From contig JAHECJ010000030.1 in assembly GCA_024641805.1 (NCBI GenBank), positions 1 to 10,770 on the forward strand: DNA of 10,770 nucleotides, in the 5' to 3' direction. The position numbers and the translations under genes were made by a program. The stretch comes from Desulfococcus sp. (GTDB taxonomy: Bacteria > Desulfobacterota > Desulfobacteria > Desulfobacterales > Desulfosalsimonadaceae). The notes beneath the pieces were generated by a model, which saw only the letters and a list, made by a program, of their open reading frames with translations, was not told the origin of the DNA and made no database searches. This document shows, piece after piece, positions 1-6,833 of this stretch. The stretch's first letter is position 1. Each line of letters begins with the position of its first letter.

Positions 1-1175
1 CTCAGTAAATTAAAGGGAAAAAGCATCGTATTTAAGTCACTTACCCCGTCGATGTGCTTATCAAAGAGAAACATTGCGATAACCCGCTTGTTTATCGGGC
101 AGGTGGCGGCGTTTACCACGTCGGCGCTGTTAATTAGAATAGCATCATTTTCGGCACCCTGATCACCCCAGAACTCCTTGTTTCTCTGGACGATCACGTT
201 GGTGTGATTTTCACTGGTGTCCAGATAGGCGCTGATACCGGTACCGCGCGGTGCCGAAAGTATGCGGATCAGATAGTCGCTTCTGATGAACGGTTCAAAG
301 TAAAAATGGTGCGTGAAGGTTCCTTGATTACTTTCCTGGACTGCGGCAAACTCGTAGGACTCTCCGCCAACGGCCTCAATGGGGCCGAATGATCCGTCGC
401 TGCCAAGGGTAATGGTCTTCATAGGCTTCTTCTTGGTTCTTGCACCGGTTGCAGCGTCGATTTTCCATATTTCCAGGGTCGTGTTTGGCAACCCGATGTT
501 AAGCGGGAACCAGAGCACCCTTCCGGCGAGCCGGACCTCATCCGGGGGATCCGGGATGATAAAGTCGGTCATCGGGTCTTCGTTGGTAAGGAACTGATAC
601 ATCGCGACGAATGACTCAGCCGATGTTGCCACCTGGACATGGGTCTGGTTGGGGATAGTGACGTTGGTCGCCCCGACGATCTCGCGCCCCGGCGTTCCGG
701 TCCCCGCCCATATCGCCAGGGTGGGAACCCCTCCCGGAAGCGCGGAAGCTGTGCGGCCGTCGATATTCACGTAATGGGCAACATTTGCGGCCCGGTTCGG
801 AAAGGCCAGGTAGGAATGCATTACTGTTGTGCCGAGCGAATGTCCGAGCACGTCAATTTTATCAAACCCTGTCCTCGTTTGAATCTCGGAAATCAGCGCA
901 TCAATGCCAGCCAATACTCCCTCCATCGTGTTGATAGCGAAGGTGGAGTCATATTCGAAGGTAAATATATATTCATGCGGGTAGGAGTTGCTGGTGAATC
1001 TCATCGCCTGGGACTCGAATTGGCCCCCCGAACCCTGACTGCCATGAACAAAGATCATCGGCCGCAGAGAGTAGTCGGCCTTGGGAACGACAATGCCGCC
1101 TGCCATAGCTGACGACACCCAGCCTACAGTTGCGAACAGAACCAGGGTGATCACAATAAACAATCGTTTTTTCAT
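1..1175 (-). CDS. Secreted AFL-like triacylglycerol lipase / esterase (3' end outside window)
   Basis: Predicted exported lipase of the alpha/beta hydrolase fold that would cleave acyl esters outside the cytoplasm. The frame is open for 391 codons from ATG at 1175 to the window edge, so the C-terminus is missing. A Sec signal peptide (MKKR, then a hydrophobic stretch, then AMA|GG, cleavage near residue 25) opens the protein. An oxyanion-type VHGSQGSGG follows at about 43-51, the nucleophile elbow GHSLGT has Ser113, and the likely triad partners are Asp139 (NIDG) and His179 (NQTHV). After residue 205 the sequence turns into beta-rich segments, which matches the two-domain plan of Archaeoglobus fulgidus lipase (hydrolase plus C-terminal lipid-binding beta domain); that family match is from memory. 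The start has a strong AAAGGAGGA at 1181-1189. It stands alone on the minus strand, downstream of a long non-coding region. Substrate length is not readable from the sequence. Confidence 0.85.
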   Translation of the reverse strand, partial: MKKRLFIVITLVLFATVGWVSSAMAGGIVVPKADYSLRPMIFVHGSQGSGGQFESQAMRFTSNSYPHEYIFTFEYDSTFAINTMEGVLAGIDALISEIQTRTGFDKIDVLGHSLGTTVMHSYLAFPNRAANVAHYVNIDGRTASALPGGVPTLAIWAGTGTPGREIVGATNVTIPNQTHVQVATSAESFVAMYQFLTNEDPMTDFIIPDPPDEVRLAGRVLWFPLNIGLPNTTLEIWKIDAATGARTKKKPMKTITLGSDGSFGPIEAVGGESYEFAAVQESNQGTFTHHFYFEPFIRSDYLIRILSAPRGTGISAYLDTSENHTNVIVQRNKEFWGDQGAENDAILINSADVVNAATCPINKRVIAMFLFDKHIDGVSDLNTMLFPFNLL

Positions 1176-1629
1176 GCTCTTCCTCCTTTGAATGAATGTT
1201 TACATGTAATTATAAAATTCTTCATGGTTTGAAAGCCTGCGCATCCCCCCCTTTCTTTGGCAAATTAGACAACGGCTCAACTTTTTATGATAAAATTGAT
1301 TCACAATCCGTGAAAATATCAGTCGGAAAATCGCCTTAAAATAAAATTGAAACAGAGTCCGTCGGACTTTTAAGACCCATGATCTTTCTGGTCTGTTGCA
1401 CAACAGCTCAGGCTTTAGTTAAAGCAGCGCAGTTGGAAAACAAGTCACGTACTGGATTAATGAGGAATTTGAGGAAGCGTGAAAAGAGTTTACTTTTTAT
1501 GTAGACATATATGTCATGAATAGACATATATGTCAATATGCAAACACTATTAGAAAACTACAGTGTATCTATATAAGTTCAGATCGAAGGATTCCTGAGG
1601 GATTTCGAATGAATGGGCTGAATTTTGAT
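1176..1629. other. Non-coding region upstream of the lipase gene
   Basis: About 450 bases with no convincing gene. A 67-codon frame on the minus strand (1200-1403) has no good ribosome site and an unconvincing composition. The stretch is AT-rich and carries small symmetric elements: TTCAC-N5-GTGAA at 1300-1314, CTGTTG-CA-CAACAG at 1393-1406, and the tandem palindromes at 1502-1535. It presumably holds the lipase promoter and control sites, since the only gene pointing out of it is the lipase on the minus strand. No clear -35/-10 pair was found. Confidence 0.5.
1502..1535. promoter_or_regulatory. Two identical tandem palindromes, operator-like
   Basis: The 15-mer TAGACATATATGTCA occurs twice, at 1502-1516 and 1521-1535, separated by TGAA. 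Each copy contains the perfect 12-bp palindrome GACATATATGTC (1504-1515 and 1523-1534), so the centres lie 19 bp apart. Because each copy is self-complementary, the two can also pair with each other as a 12-bp stem with a 7-base loop. The arrangement fits two dimer-binding sites for a helix-turn-helix repressor or activator. It lies about 330 bases upstream of the lipase start, which is the only gene it could obviously serve. The regulator is unknown. Confidence 0.5.
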
Positions 1630-1675
1630 AAACCAGACCGACGATTCCTAAATAAGGGAATCGTCGGTCTGGTTT
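1630..1675 (-). terminator. Long perfect hairpin, probable terminator of the regulator unit
   Basis: Perfect 19-bp inverted repeat: arms at 1630-1648 and 1657-1675, the left arm starting AAACCAGACCG, with an 8-base loop. It lies 38 bases past the stop codon of the minus-strand gene ending at 1713. Read on that strand the stem ends in GGTTT followed by ATCAAAATT, so the U-rich tail is short and interrupted. A stem this long and perfect is stronger than a usual intrinsic terminator, so an alternative origin, such as a small palindromic repeat element, is possible. Confidence 0.6.
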
Positions 1676-1712
1676 GCGGTTTTAACGCGCCTGACCTGTA
1701 GGCACTAAATTT

Positions 1713-2762
1713 TCATTTTTTCGTTTTCTGTGTTTTCTGTGGTCTCTTCGGTGAAGCCAGGGAAGCCGTCTTTTTGGAAAGATAGAAGGATTCCAGGCGG
1801 GCGCGGATGCGTTCTTCGAGGTAGCCGATTTCCAGTGCCTTTTCAATCCCGGGAGATACGATTTCAATGAGTTCGCCAATCACCATTTCCCGGGTCACCC
1901 CGACATCTTCAAGGATAACGTCCAGTTCCCGGTCTCCGTATTTTTTGAAAAAATACTTCACCAGTTCCGTATAAATGCCTTTAAAATAAGGAGTTTTGCG
2001 GAAATGAAGCCAGAAATCATATCCGATGATAATAAAATCTTCCATATCATTGGATTCAATGGTGTTGAAGTATTCAGATAATTTGGTTTTCGCAATCGAT
2101 TCCCAGATTTCTTCCCCCGCATCAACGATCTGGGATTTGTTAAAATATTCGTTTAAAGATCTTTCACTGCGTTTAATGGTATTTCCAAGGTTGCTTTCAA
2201 TATATCCTTTTACCTTGTTTTCAATCGCAACCTCCAGGGAATGCATGGTTTTATTAACAGCAAATTTCCCGACCTTTATTAGCGAAGACACGCCGGGGAC
2301 TTTTTTTGCAAAAATATTTTCGGCAAGCAGATACTCCTTGATTCCGGTGAACAGCACTTCCGAAATCTGCTGCGAATAGACGGGACTGTTTACAACCCGG
2401 TGAATTAAATCTTTTCGGGCCTTTTCGAGGCTGCCCACCTTGTCGACAATATCGTCATATTGTTTGCGGGCAAATATATCTTCAAGGGAGGTTTTTTTGT
2501 TGTGGCGGGAAGCCAGTACCTTCTGGCTCATTTCGCCGGCCAGTTCGGTGACGCCGCCGGCCACGGGAAGTTCGACCACATTTCGCCGGATAATGCCCAG
2601 GATCTGTTCCGGGGTGATGACATCTTTTAACTTTATTTTTTTAACCCATTCAAAAACCGCCGAGACTTCCTCCTCAATGGTCTGTTTATAGCATTCGTCC
2701 TTGAAACGGTTCAGTTCATGTTCAACGTGGGCTTCCAGAAATTGATGAATGAGGTCATTCAT
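1713..2762 (-). CDS. Uncharacterised helical protein paired with FabR-like regulator
   Basis: A 349-residue protein of unknown function. The start is clear: ATG at 2762 with AAGGAG six bases upstream. No signal peptide, no convincing membrane span and no enzyme motif could be seen. The sequence is rich in Lys, Glu, Ile and Leu and reads as a chain of amphipathic helices. Residues 65-90 (PVAGGVTELAGEMSQ) and 150-180 (KKVPGVSSLIKVGKFAVNK) are the less charged parts, and the tail from about 334 is short and basic (SPKRPQKTQKTKK). It begins 26 bases after the stop of the TetR gene at 2789, on the same strand, so the two are probably co-transcribed and controlled by the palindrome at 3546-3566. 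It may act with the regulator or be a lipid- or membrane-associated protein, but nothing in the sequence decides this. It is a real gene by length, ribosome site and context. Confidence 0.8.
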   Translation of the reverse strand: MNDLIHQFLEAHVEHELNRFKDECYKQTIEEEVSAVFEWVKKIKLKDVITPEQILGIIRRNVVELPVAGGVTELAGEMSQKVLASRHNKKTSLEDIFARKQYDDIVDKVGSLEKARKDLIHRVVNSPVYSQQISEVLFTGIKEYLLAENIFAKKVPGVSSLIKVGKFAVNKTMHSLEVAIENKVKGYIESNLGNTIKRSERSLNEYFNKSQIVDAGEEIWESIAKTKLSEYFNTIESNDMEDFIIIGYDFWLHFRKTPYFKGIYTELVKYFFKKYGDRELDVILEDVGVTREMVIGELIEIVSPGIEKALEIGYLEERIRARLESFYLSKKTASLASPKRPQKTQKTKK

Positions 2763-2788
2763 GGCCGGCTCCTTATATGGTTTGGTCC

Positions 2789-3454
2789 TTATTTGATTTG
2801 TTCCTGGGTCATGGCTCCCTGAAAGAGGAGATTGAGTTTCCGGATGGCGCGTCCGGCAATATCGCCGGGCTTGGCTTCGGGATGGACCATTATTTCCATG
2901 CCGCTGCAGCCGGCAATCGTCAGCATGGCTTCCGCGATCAACCGGGTATCGCCAAACGCTGCTTTGGATGTCTGGGCGATCAGGGCCAGGGTTTCGGCCA
3001 GATGATCGGTTAACTGGTCATTCGCATCGAAAATCGCCTGGCGCAGCGCTTTTGAGCTTCCTGTTTTTTCCTGAAAAAACAGATGGAGCAGCTGATGGTT
3101 TTTCCCTATGGCACTGACAAATGTTTCAACAAAAGGGCGTGTCACGCATTCAATCGATTTTGCCGGAAATGCCGGCGCGTCGTTCTTTTTGGGGGCCGGG
3201 AATGTCATTTTCGCCCGTGCCCTTTCCAGGCAGTCATCCAGAACCTCCTTGGCCTGGGCAACCATTTCCACTCCCATTTCATCGATTTCGCGGAAATGCC
3301 GGTAAAATGATGTGGGCGCAATCCCGGCTTTTCTTGCCACGGATCTTAAGCTCAAACTGGCATACCCTTCTTCCTCGCAGAGTTTCAGGGCTGCCTGAAT
3401 CAGGGCCTGGCTTGTTTTTTCCTTTTGATTTTTTAGCTCTTTACGCGAAGGCAT
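2789..3454 (-). CDS. TetR-family transcriptional repressor, FabR/DesT-like
   Basis: A 221-residue DNA-binding regulator. The N-terminal helix-turn-helix region (about residues 15-60) contains SLSLRSVARKAGIAPTSFYR and ends in HFREIDEMG. This is nearly the same as the corresponding part of E. coli FabR, the repressor of unsaturated fatty acid genes fabA and fabB. The ligand-domain segment HLFFQEKTGSSKALRQAI also resembles FabR (LLLRERSGTSAAFRAAV). This comparison is from memory. FabR and Pseudomonas DesT sense the saturated to unsaturated acyl-CoA/ACP balance, so a fatty acyl thioester ligand is the reasonable inference. The start at 3454 has GGGGGAG five bases upstream. It leads a probable two-gene unit with the 349-residue protein. 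The palindrome about 92 bases upstream suggests autoregulation. The neighbouring acyltransferase and hydrolase genes are candidate targets. Confidence 0.85.
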   Translation of the reverse strand: MPSRKELKNQKEKTSQALIQAALKLCEEEGYASLSLRSVARKAGIAPTSFYRHFREIDEMGVEMVAQAKEVLDDCLERARAKMTFPAPKKNDAPAFPAKSIECVTRPFVETFVSAIGKNHQLLHLFFQEKTGSSKALRQAIFDANDQLTDHLAETLALIAQTSKAAFGDTRLIAEAMLTIAGCSGMEIMVHPEAKPGDIAGRAIRKLNLLFQGAMTQEQIK

Positions 3455-3545
3455 TCTGTCTCCCCCTGACTGATGAAGTTCTCTATGTTTTTATCTTTAA
3501 TCTATTGCACCTACTGTCCCGGGAAAAGTCCGACAATTGGGTTTT

Positions 3546-3566
3546 TGAATATAAATGTTATATTCA
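3546..3566. promoter_or_regulatory. 9-3-9 palindrome, probable operator of the TetR gene
   Basis: The arms TGAATATAA (3546-3554) and TTATATTCA (3558-3566) are perfect inverted repeats around ATG. The site lies between the 3' end of the hydrolase gene and the start of the TetR gene, 92 bases upstream of the latter, in AT-rich DNA. On the minus strand it contains TATAAC, a possible -10 element, though no good -35 was seen 16-18 bases before it. Size and symmetry fit a TetR dimer site. The half-sites do not resemble the FabR or DesT consensus as I remember it, so the match to this regulator is by position only. Confidence 0.6.
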
Positions 3567-3687
3567 TAATTTATATAAACGGATATAGCCATCATTAATT
3601 GATTGCGGATACCGAATTGTTGCCGGTGTTTCGGCTGCGCAATGATGATGTAATTTCGTTACCCATTCAAAATTCATCCGTGCCTTA

Positions 3688-4548
3688 TCAGCTCGCCATC
3701 AGAAACGCATGCGCATCATCCGCGGTTTGGATTGGTATTTCTTCCATCGGCGTGTGACCGGCGCCTTCATAGGTTTTAAATGTGCCATTCGGGAAATTTT
3801 CTTTCCATAAAGAGAAATATTTTAAAGGAACCCATCGATCCTTTGTCCCCCACATGATCATCAGCGGCGGTTTGATCTCGGAAATTCCTTTTGGGAGTTC
3901 TTCCGAATAGCACAATCTTCTCATGACTGTAAAAAAATCAACATAGGCGTTTTTGTTTTTATTGGATATGGACAATTCGAAATACCTGTCCTTGATCTGG
4001 TCCGTTAATTTGGATGGGTCGCCAAAGACCTGTCTGGCAGCCATTTCGAAGAAAAAACGGGGCATGATGCGTCTTGCGAAAGGACGAATCAGCGGATGGC
4101 TGGCAAAGCTTACGATCCAGGGCAGATCCTGGTTATAGCCGACCGGATCTATTAAAATCAGCTTATTCACCCGGTCCGGATATTTCAGGGCATACTTCCA
4201 GGAGATGAATCCGCCGATGGAATTCCCTGCCAGGAAAAAATCTTCAATTCCCATTTTTTGAACGAATGCTTCCATGATTTCAACACCGATTTCAGGATCG
4301 TAATCACCTTTTCCCAGCGGACTGGAAAATCCGAATCCGGGGATATCAAATCGGATTATGCGGTACCTGGGTTTCAGAGCATCGACCCAGGCGTCCCAGG
4401 TGTGCAAAGAGGCGCATACGCCGTGAAGAAGAAATAATACGGGTCCGCTCCCCTCATCGCGGTAATGAAGCCGGCAATGGTGTCTGCCCCCCTCAATTTC
4501 GATGAATTTAGATTCTTTATTGACATACTTCAGTTTTAAATTTTTCAT
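3688..4548 (-). CDS. Alpha/beta hydrolase (esterase/lipase-like)
   Basis: A 286-residue single-domain alpha/beta hydrolase. The visible landmarks are the oxyanion-loop HGVCAS at 42-47, FDIPGFGFSS at 67-76, the nucleophile elbow GNSIGG with Ser110, the acid Asp237 in WGTKDRWVP, and the base His265 in GAGHTPMEE. The triad is therefore complete and in family order. A cap region of about residues 140-215 separates the elbow from the acid. No signal peptide is seen, so it acts in the cytoplasm or at the inner membrane. The start at 4548 has GGAG nine bases upstream. It is the last gene of a probable three-gene unit, 74 bases after the DGAT2-like acyltransferase. The context suggests ester hydrolysis or acyl transfer on lipids, but this fold also covers dehalogenases, C-C hydrolases and others, so the substrate is open. 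Confidence 0.85.
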   Translation of the reverse strand: MKNLKLKYVNKESKFIEIEGGRHHCRLHYRDEGSGPVLFLLHGVCASLHTWDAWVDALKPRYRIIRFDIPGFGFSSPLGKGDYDPEIGVEIMEAFVQKMGIEDFFLAGNSIGGFISWKYALKYPDRVNKLILIDPVGYNQDLPWIVSFASHPLIRPFARRIMPRFFFEMAARQVFGDPSKLTDQIKDRYFELSISNKNKNAYVDFFTVMRRLCYSEELPKGISEIKPPLMIMWGTKDRWVPLKYFSLWKENFPNGTFKTYEGAGHTPMEEIPIQTADDAHAFLMAS

Positions 4549-4622
4549 GGGGATAATCTCCGGTTAATATCATTATTCATTTTACCTGGCGTCTGATGTT
4601 GCCCTGCAACGTCCCCTTGTTT

Positions 4623-5600
4623 CTATCCAAAGACAGGCAGCTTCGACCGGCTTGCAAGGCGGGTCACCCCACCTTGAATAGCGCGTTCGACCTTTTTATA
4701 AATTTTATTGACATATGCCTTGTCGTTTTCACGCTCGGGATCCGTATCAATTTCAATGGGATCAAGTATTTCAGTCCGTATCTTGGCCGGAAGCGGAATG
4801 TGCATGGGGAAGGCTTCGAGCGTAATTCCGAATGGGAACCCGAGAATCAGCGGCGCGATCTCCGTTCTCAGCAGTTTTTTCAGGCCAAGCAATTTCGCCA
4901 GCTTGCGGCATTCCGAAAGGACAAATACCGTGTCGTGGCCGCCGACCGTCGCCACCGGAACAATCGGTACGCCGGAACGGATGGCCTGGCGGACAAATCC
5001 CTTTCGCCCGCCAAGGACGACGGAATGACGCTTAGACCACGAGCGCATGGCGTCCACTTCGCCGCCCGGCCAGATGACCACGTCGTGCCCTGCCGCGAAT
5101 GCAGCGGTGACGGAGGTGCGTTTTGCCGGAATCACGCCGACATTGCGAAAATATGTCCCAAGGCCCGGCATCGCCATTAACACATCGTGCGCTGTTCCGT
5201 GAAGGATGCGCCGGTCGCCATATCTTCGCCACCATTCCGCAGTCAGGGTCCACGCATCCATTGTCAGCCAGGTCCCCGAATGAACGCCGATCAGCATGGC
5301 GGCCTGGGCCGGAAGTCGTTCCCACCCTGTCATTTCAAGTCGGAAATAATGATCCAGAAGAAAATCCCATATGGCTTTTTGTTTTTTCATCACATCCTGG
5401 TTCGGCCCCGCCACGGACCATTTTTCCGTGCGGCTGCTGATGATGTCATGGATTTTTTCATCCATGGCCGGTTTAATTCCAATGGGTTCTTTGGCGATAT
5501 AATGGGTAACGGGATTTAATTTTTTCACCGTCATATCCATCAGGGCATCGTCGAATAGATATCTGCCGGTTTCGGGCACGGCTGTTATAGTGCTGTACAT
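4623..5600 (-). CDS. DGAT2/MGAT-like lysophospholipid acyltransferase-superfamily protein
   Basis: A 325-residue predicted acyltransferase that would move an acyl group from acyl-CoA or acyl-ACP to a glycerol or other lipid alcohol at the inner membrane. The first motif is GVHSGTWLTMDAW with His107 and Asp115; the spacing is eight residues rather than the classical HX4D. It is followed by GVIPAKR (155-161), WPGGE (177-181), GGRKGFVRQAIRSG (197-210) and VPIVPVATVGGHD (211-223). The GGxE / RKGF / VPV order is the pattern of DGAT2 and MGAT-like acyltransferases, and very similar proteins occur in mycobacteria and Gammaproteobacteria (from memory). No signal peptide or clear membrane span is seen; residues 250-275 are fairly hydrophobic. 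The start at 5600 has AAAGGAG close upstream. It follows the second acyltransferase-like gene by 86 bases and precedes the hydrolase. The acceptor (diacylglycerol, lysophospholipid or an alcohol) cannot be told. Confidence 0.85.
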   Translation of the reverse strand: MYSTITAVPETGRYLFDDALMDMTVKKLNPVTHYIAKEPIGIKPAMDEKIHDIISSRTEKWSVAGPNQDVMKKQKAIWDFLLDHYFRLEMTGWERLPAQAAMLIGVHSGTWLTMDAWTLTAEWWRRYGDRRILHGTAHDVLMAMPGLGTYFRNVGVIPAKRTSVTAAFAAGHDVVIWPGGEVDAMRSWSKRHSVVLGGRKGFVRQAIRSGVPIVPVATVGGHDTVFVLSECRKLAKLLGLKKLLRTEIAPLILGFPFGITLEAFPMHIPLPAKIRTEILDPIEIDTDPERENDKAYVNKIYKKVERAIQGGVTRLASRSKLPVFG

Positions 5601-5686
5601 GGCTTTTCTCCTTTATGTTGATGGATCCTGTTAAAATCCAATGTCTGTTTCTCGGTTGACTGCATTACATTTTTCGTCATTACTGA

Positions 5687-6652
5687 TTATAAGTATGCCG
5701 CATCCTCGGGAAATATCTGGTTATGCAATTGATGCATAATACTTTGGCGCGGACGCTGTCTTTGCGGTTTTGCCAGCCTGAGCTGAACCGTCTTTTTTCT
5801 CATCAATTCCTTGACTTCATCGGTCATCAAATTCATTTCAGCGCGGATTTTCTCAATTTCAAGGTTTAACAGTAACCGGGCCTCTCTCTTTGATTTGTTT
5901 TCTAAATCTGCAGCGGTGATAGAGGGTTGATACCGCTTGCACAGAACCGTATACCGCGCGATCTTCTTGTACGGCGGAAGTGTAATGTTGAAACCCCTTA
6001 AGCCGGTTGTCAGGGGTACGGTCCAGCCAAACGGCAGGTTTATTCTTTTAGTCCAGTCTTCCGCCCCCTGGTGGGCCATCAGGCATATGTTTGTATCTGC
6101 TTTAATAGCTGCGGCAATCATTCCCTTTGATCGAAAGGGGGCAACATATTCGTCAAAAGACAAAAGACAGTTGGCACCCTCGGGCGCCGTGCCGGTCACA
6201 CCGATTTCATTGTTTTTAAGTAAGTCCACAATGGCATCCACCGTGTTCACGTCCGTCGGTGTCCCCAGTACCCTTTTATAAAATCCTTTCAGTCCCGGTA
6301 TCAGAAACAATATTTTATGTGGATACATTCCGCCGACGATGTCCCCGTATCCGTTATCAATAAAATATTTTCCGACCAGCGCCGCAAGCGGCATCCAGGC
6401 AACACCCGGACCGTGAGCTGCAATGGCAATGACCGGCCGGCCGTTCGATGGCAGCAATGCTTCGCCGTTGATTATTTCCGCCTTTTTCACGAGCTTGTTT
6501 AAAACAAAGTCTGTGAACGGTTTCCATTTTTTCATCTGAACGCCTTTTCCTTCACCGCCTGAAAACTGGCGGCCCTTGCCACTGAAATCATCAATGGAAT
6601 GATCCATGATATTTTCAGAGCCTGTCCTGTTGATACGGGTATTTGTTTTCAT
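5687..6652 (-). CDS. Diverged acyltransferase-like protein lacking the HX4D aspartate
   Basis: A 321-residue protein that resembles the PlsC/LPLAT acyltransferase fold. Visible parts are AIAAHGPGVAWMP with His80, a block near GFYKRVLGTPTDV (123-135), GTAPEGANC with the PEG at 157-159 (compare the FPEG block of PlsC), FRSKGMIAAAIKADTNICLM (173-192), and a basic C-terminal tail (about 284-302). The Asp expected four residues after the motif His is absent: position 85 is Ala and the next Asp is residue 99. Either the protein is inactive or structural, or it uses a DGAT2-like HxxG-type site. The start is placed at 6652, not at the earlier in-frame ATG at 6682, because TAAGGAG sits seven bases before 6652 and inside the longer reading. 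It is the first gene of the probable three-gene unit and has its own promoter. Residues 1-40 are polar and look disordered. Confidence 0.75.
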   Translation of the reverse strand: MKTNTRINRTGSENIMDHSIDDFSGKGRQFSGGEGKGVQMKKWKPFTDFVLNKLVKKAEIINGEALLPSNGRPVIAIAAHGPGVAWMPLAALVGKYFIDNGYGDIVGGMYPHKILFLIPGLKGFYKRVLGTPTDVNTVDAIVDLLKNNEIGVTGTAPEGANCLLSFDEYVAPFRSKGMIAAAIKADTNICLMAHQGAEDWTKRINLPFGWTVPLTTGLRGFNITLPPYKKIARYTVLCKRYQPSITAADLENKSKREARLLLNLEIEKIRAEMNLMTDEVKELMRKKTVQLRLAKPQRQRPRQSIMHQLHNQIFPEDAAYL

Positions 6653-6659
6653 TTTTTTT

Positions 6660-6665
6660 CTCCTT
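6660..6665 (-). promoter_or_regulatory. Ribosome binding site that decides the acyltransferase-like start
   Basis: AAGGAG on the minus strand, followed by seven A residues and then ATG at 6652. Because the site lies inside the longer reading from ATG 6682, the shorter start is the better one. Confidence 0.8.
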
Positions 6666-6758
6666 AAATATTTGTTTTTCATACCGCCGGTCCGGCGGGG
6701 AACTTTCAGTCACGCTTTTGCCGAAAAATCTCGCATGGCAAACATCAGCGTTAATATG

Positions 6759-6788
6759 TGTATACTCTATTGTTTTAACGAATGTCAA
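6759..6788 (-). promoter_or_regulatory. Sigma-70-type promoter of the acyltransferase/hydrolase unit
   Basis: On the minus strand a perfect -35 TTGACA (6783-6788) is followed after 18 bases by TATACA (6759-6764) as the -10. Transcription would start near 6752, giving a leader of about 100 bases before the ATG at 6652. The 18-base spacing and imperfect -10 suggest a promoter of moderate strength that could be activated from the palindrome just upstream. Confidence 0.65.
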
Positions 6789-6814
6789 GATAAATGTAAA
6801 AACAATTGTATGAA

Positions 6815-6833
6815 CATATGTACGCAACATATG
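6815..6833. promoter_or_regulatory. 7-5-7 palindrome, probable transcription factor site
   Basis: CATATGT (6815-6821) and ACATATG (6827-6833) form a perfect inverted repeat around ACGCA. The centre lies about 36 bases upstream of the -35 edge, near -72 relative to the predicted start. That suits an activator better than a simple repressor. The half-site shares the letters ACATAT with the tandem palindromes at 1502-1535 but in a different arrangement, so common control is only a possibility. Confidence 0.5.

Noticed and set aside
639..1112. 157-codon plus-strand frame
   Set aside because: Lies antisense to the well-supported lipase gene and has no family features.
1200..1260. Leader bases resembling part of a c-di-GMP-I (GEMM) riboswitch on the minus strand (GAAAG, GGGATGCGCAGGC, AAACCATGAAGAA)
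   Set aside because: Only loose similarity to one half; the GGCAAACC part and the closing GGTAG/GGGTTACC stem are missing.
1200..1403. 67-codon minus-strand frame between lipase and regulator genes
   Set aside because: No ribosome site, odd composition, lies across the expected lipase leader.
1393..1406. LexA-like palindrome CTGTTG-CA-CAACAG
   Set aside because: Spacing is CTGT-N6-ACAG rather than N8, and Deltaproteobacterial LexA sites differ; no SOS gene nearby.
3121..3588. 155-codon plus-strand frame antisense to the TetR gene
   Set aside because: Shadow of the regulator reading frame; Pro/Phe/Arg-rich without a ribosome site.
4596..5180. 194-codon plus-strand frame antisense to the DGAT2-like gene
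   Set aside because: The minus-strand frame has complete acyltransferase motifs; this one has none.
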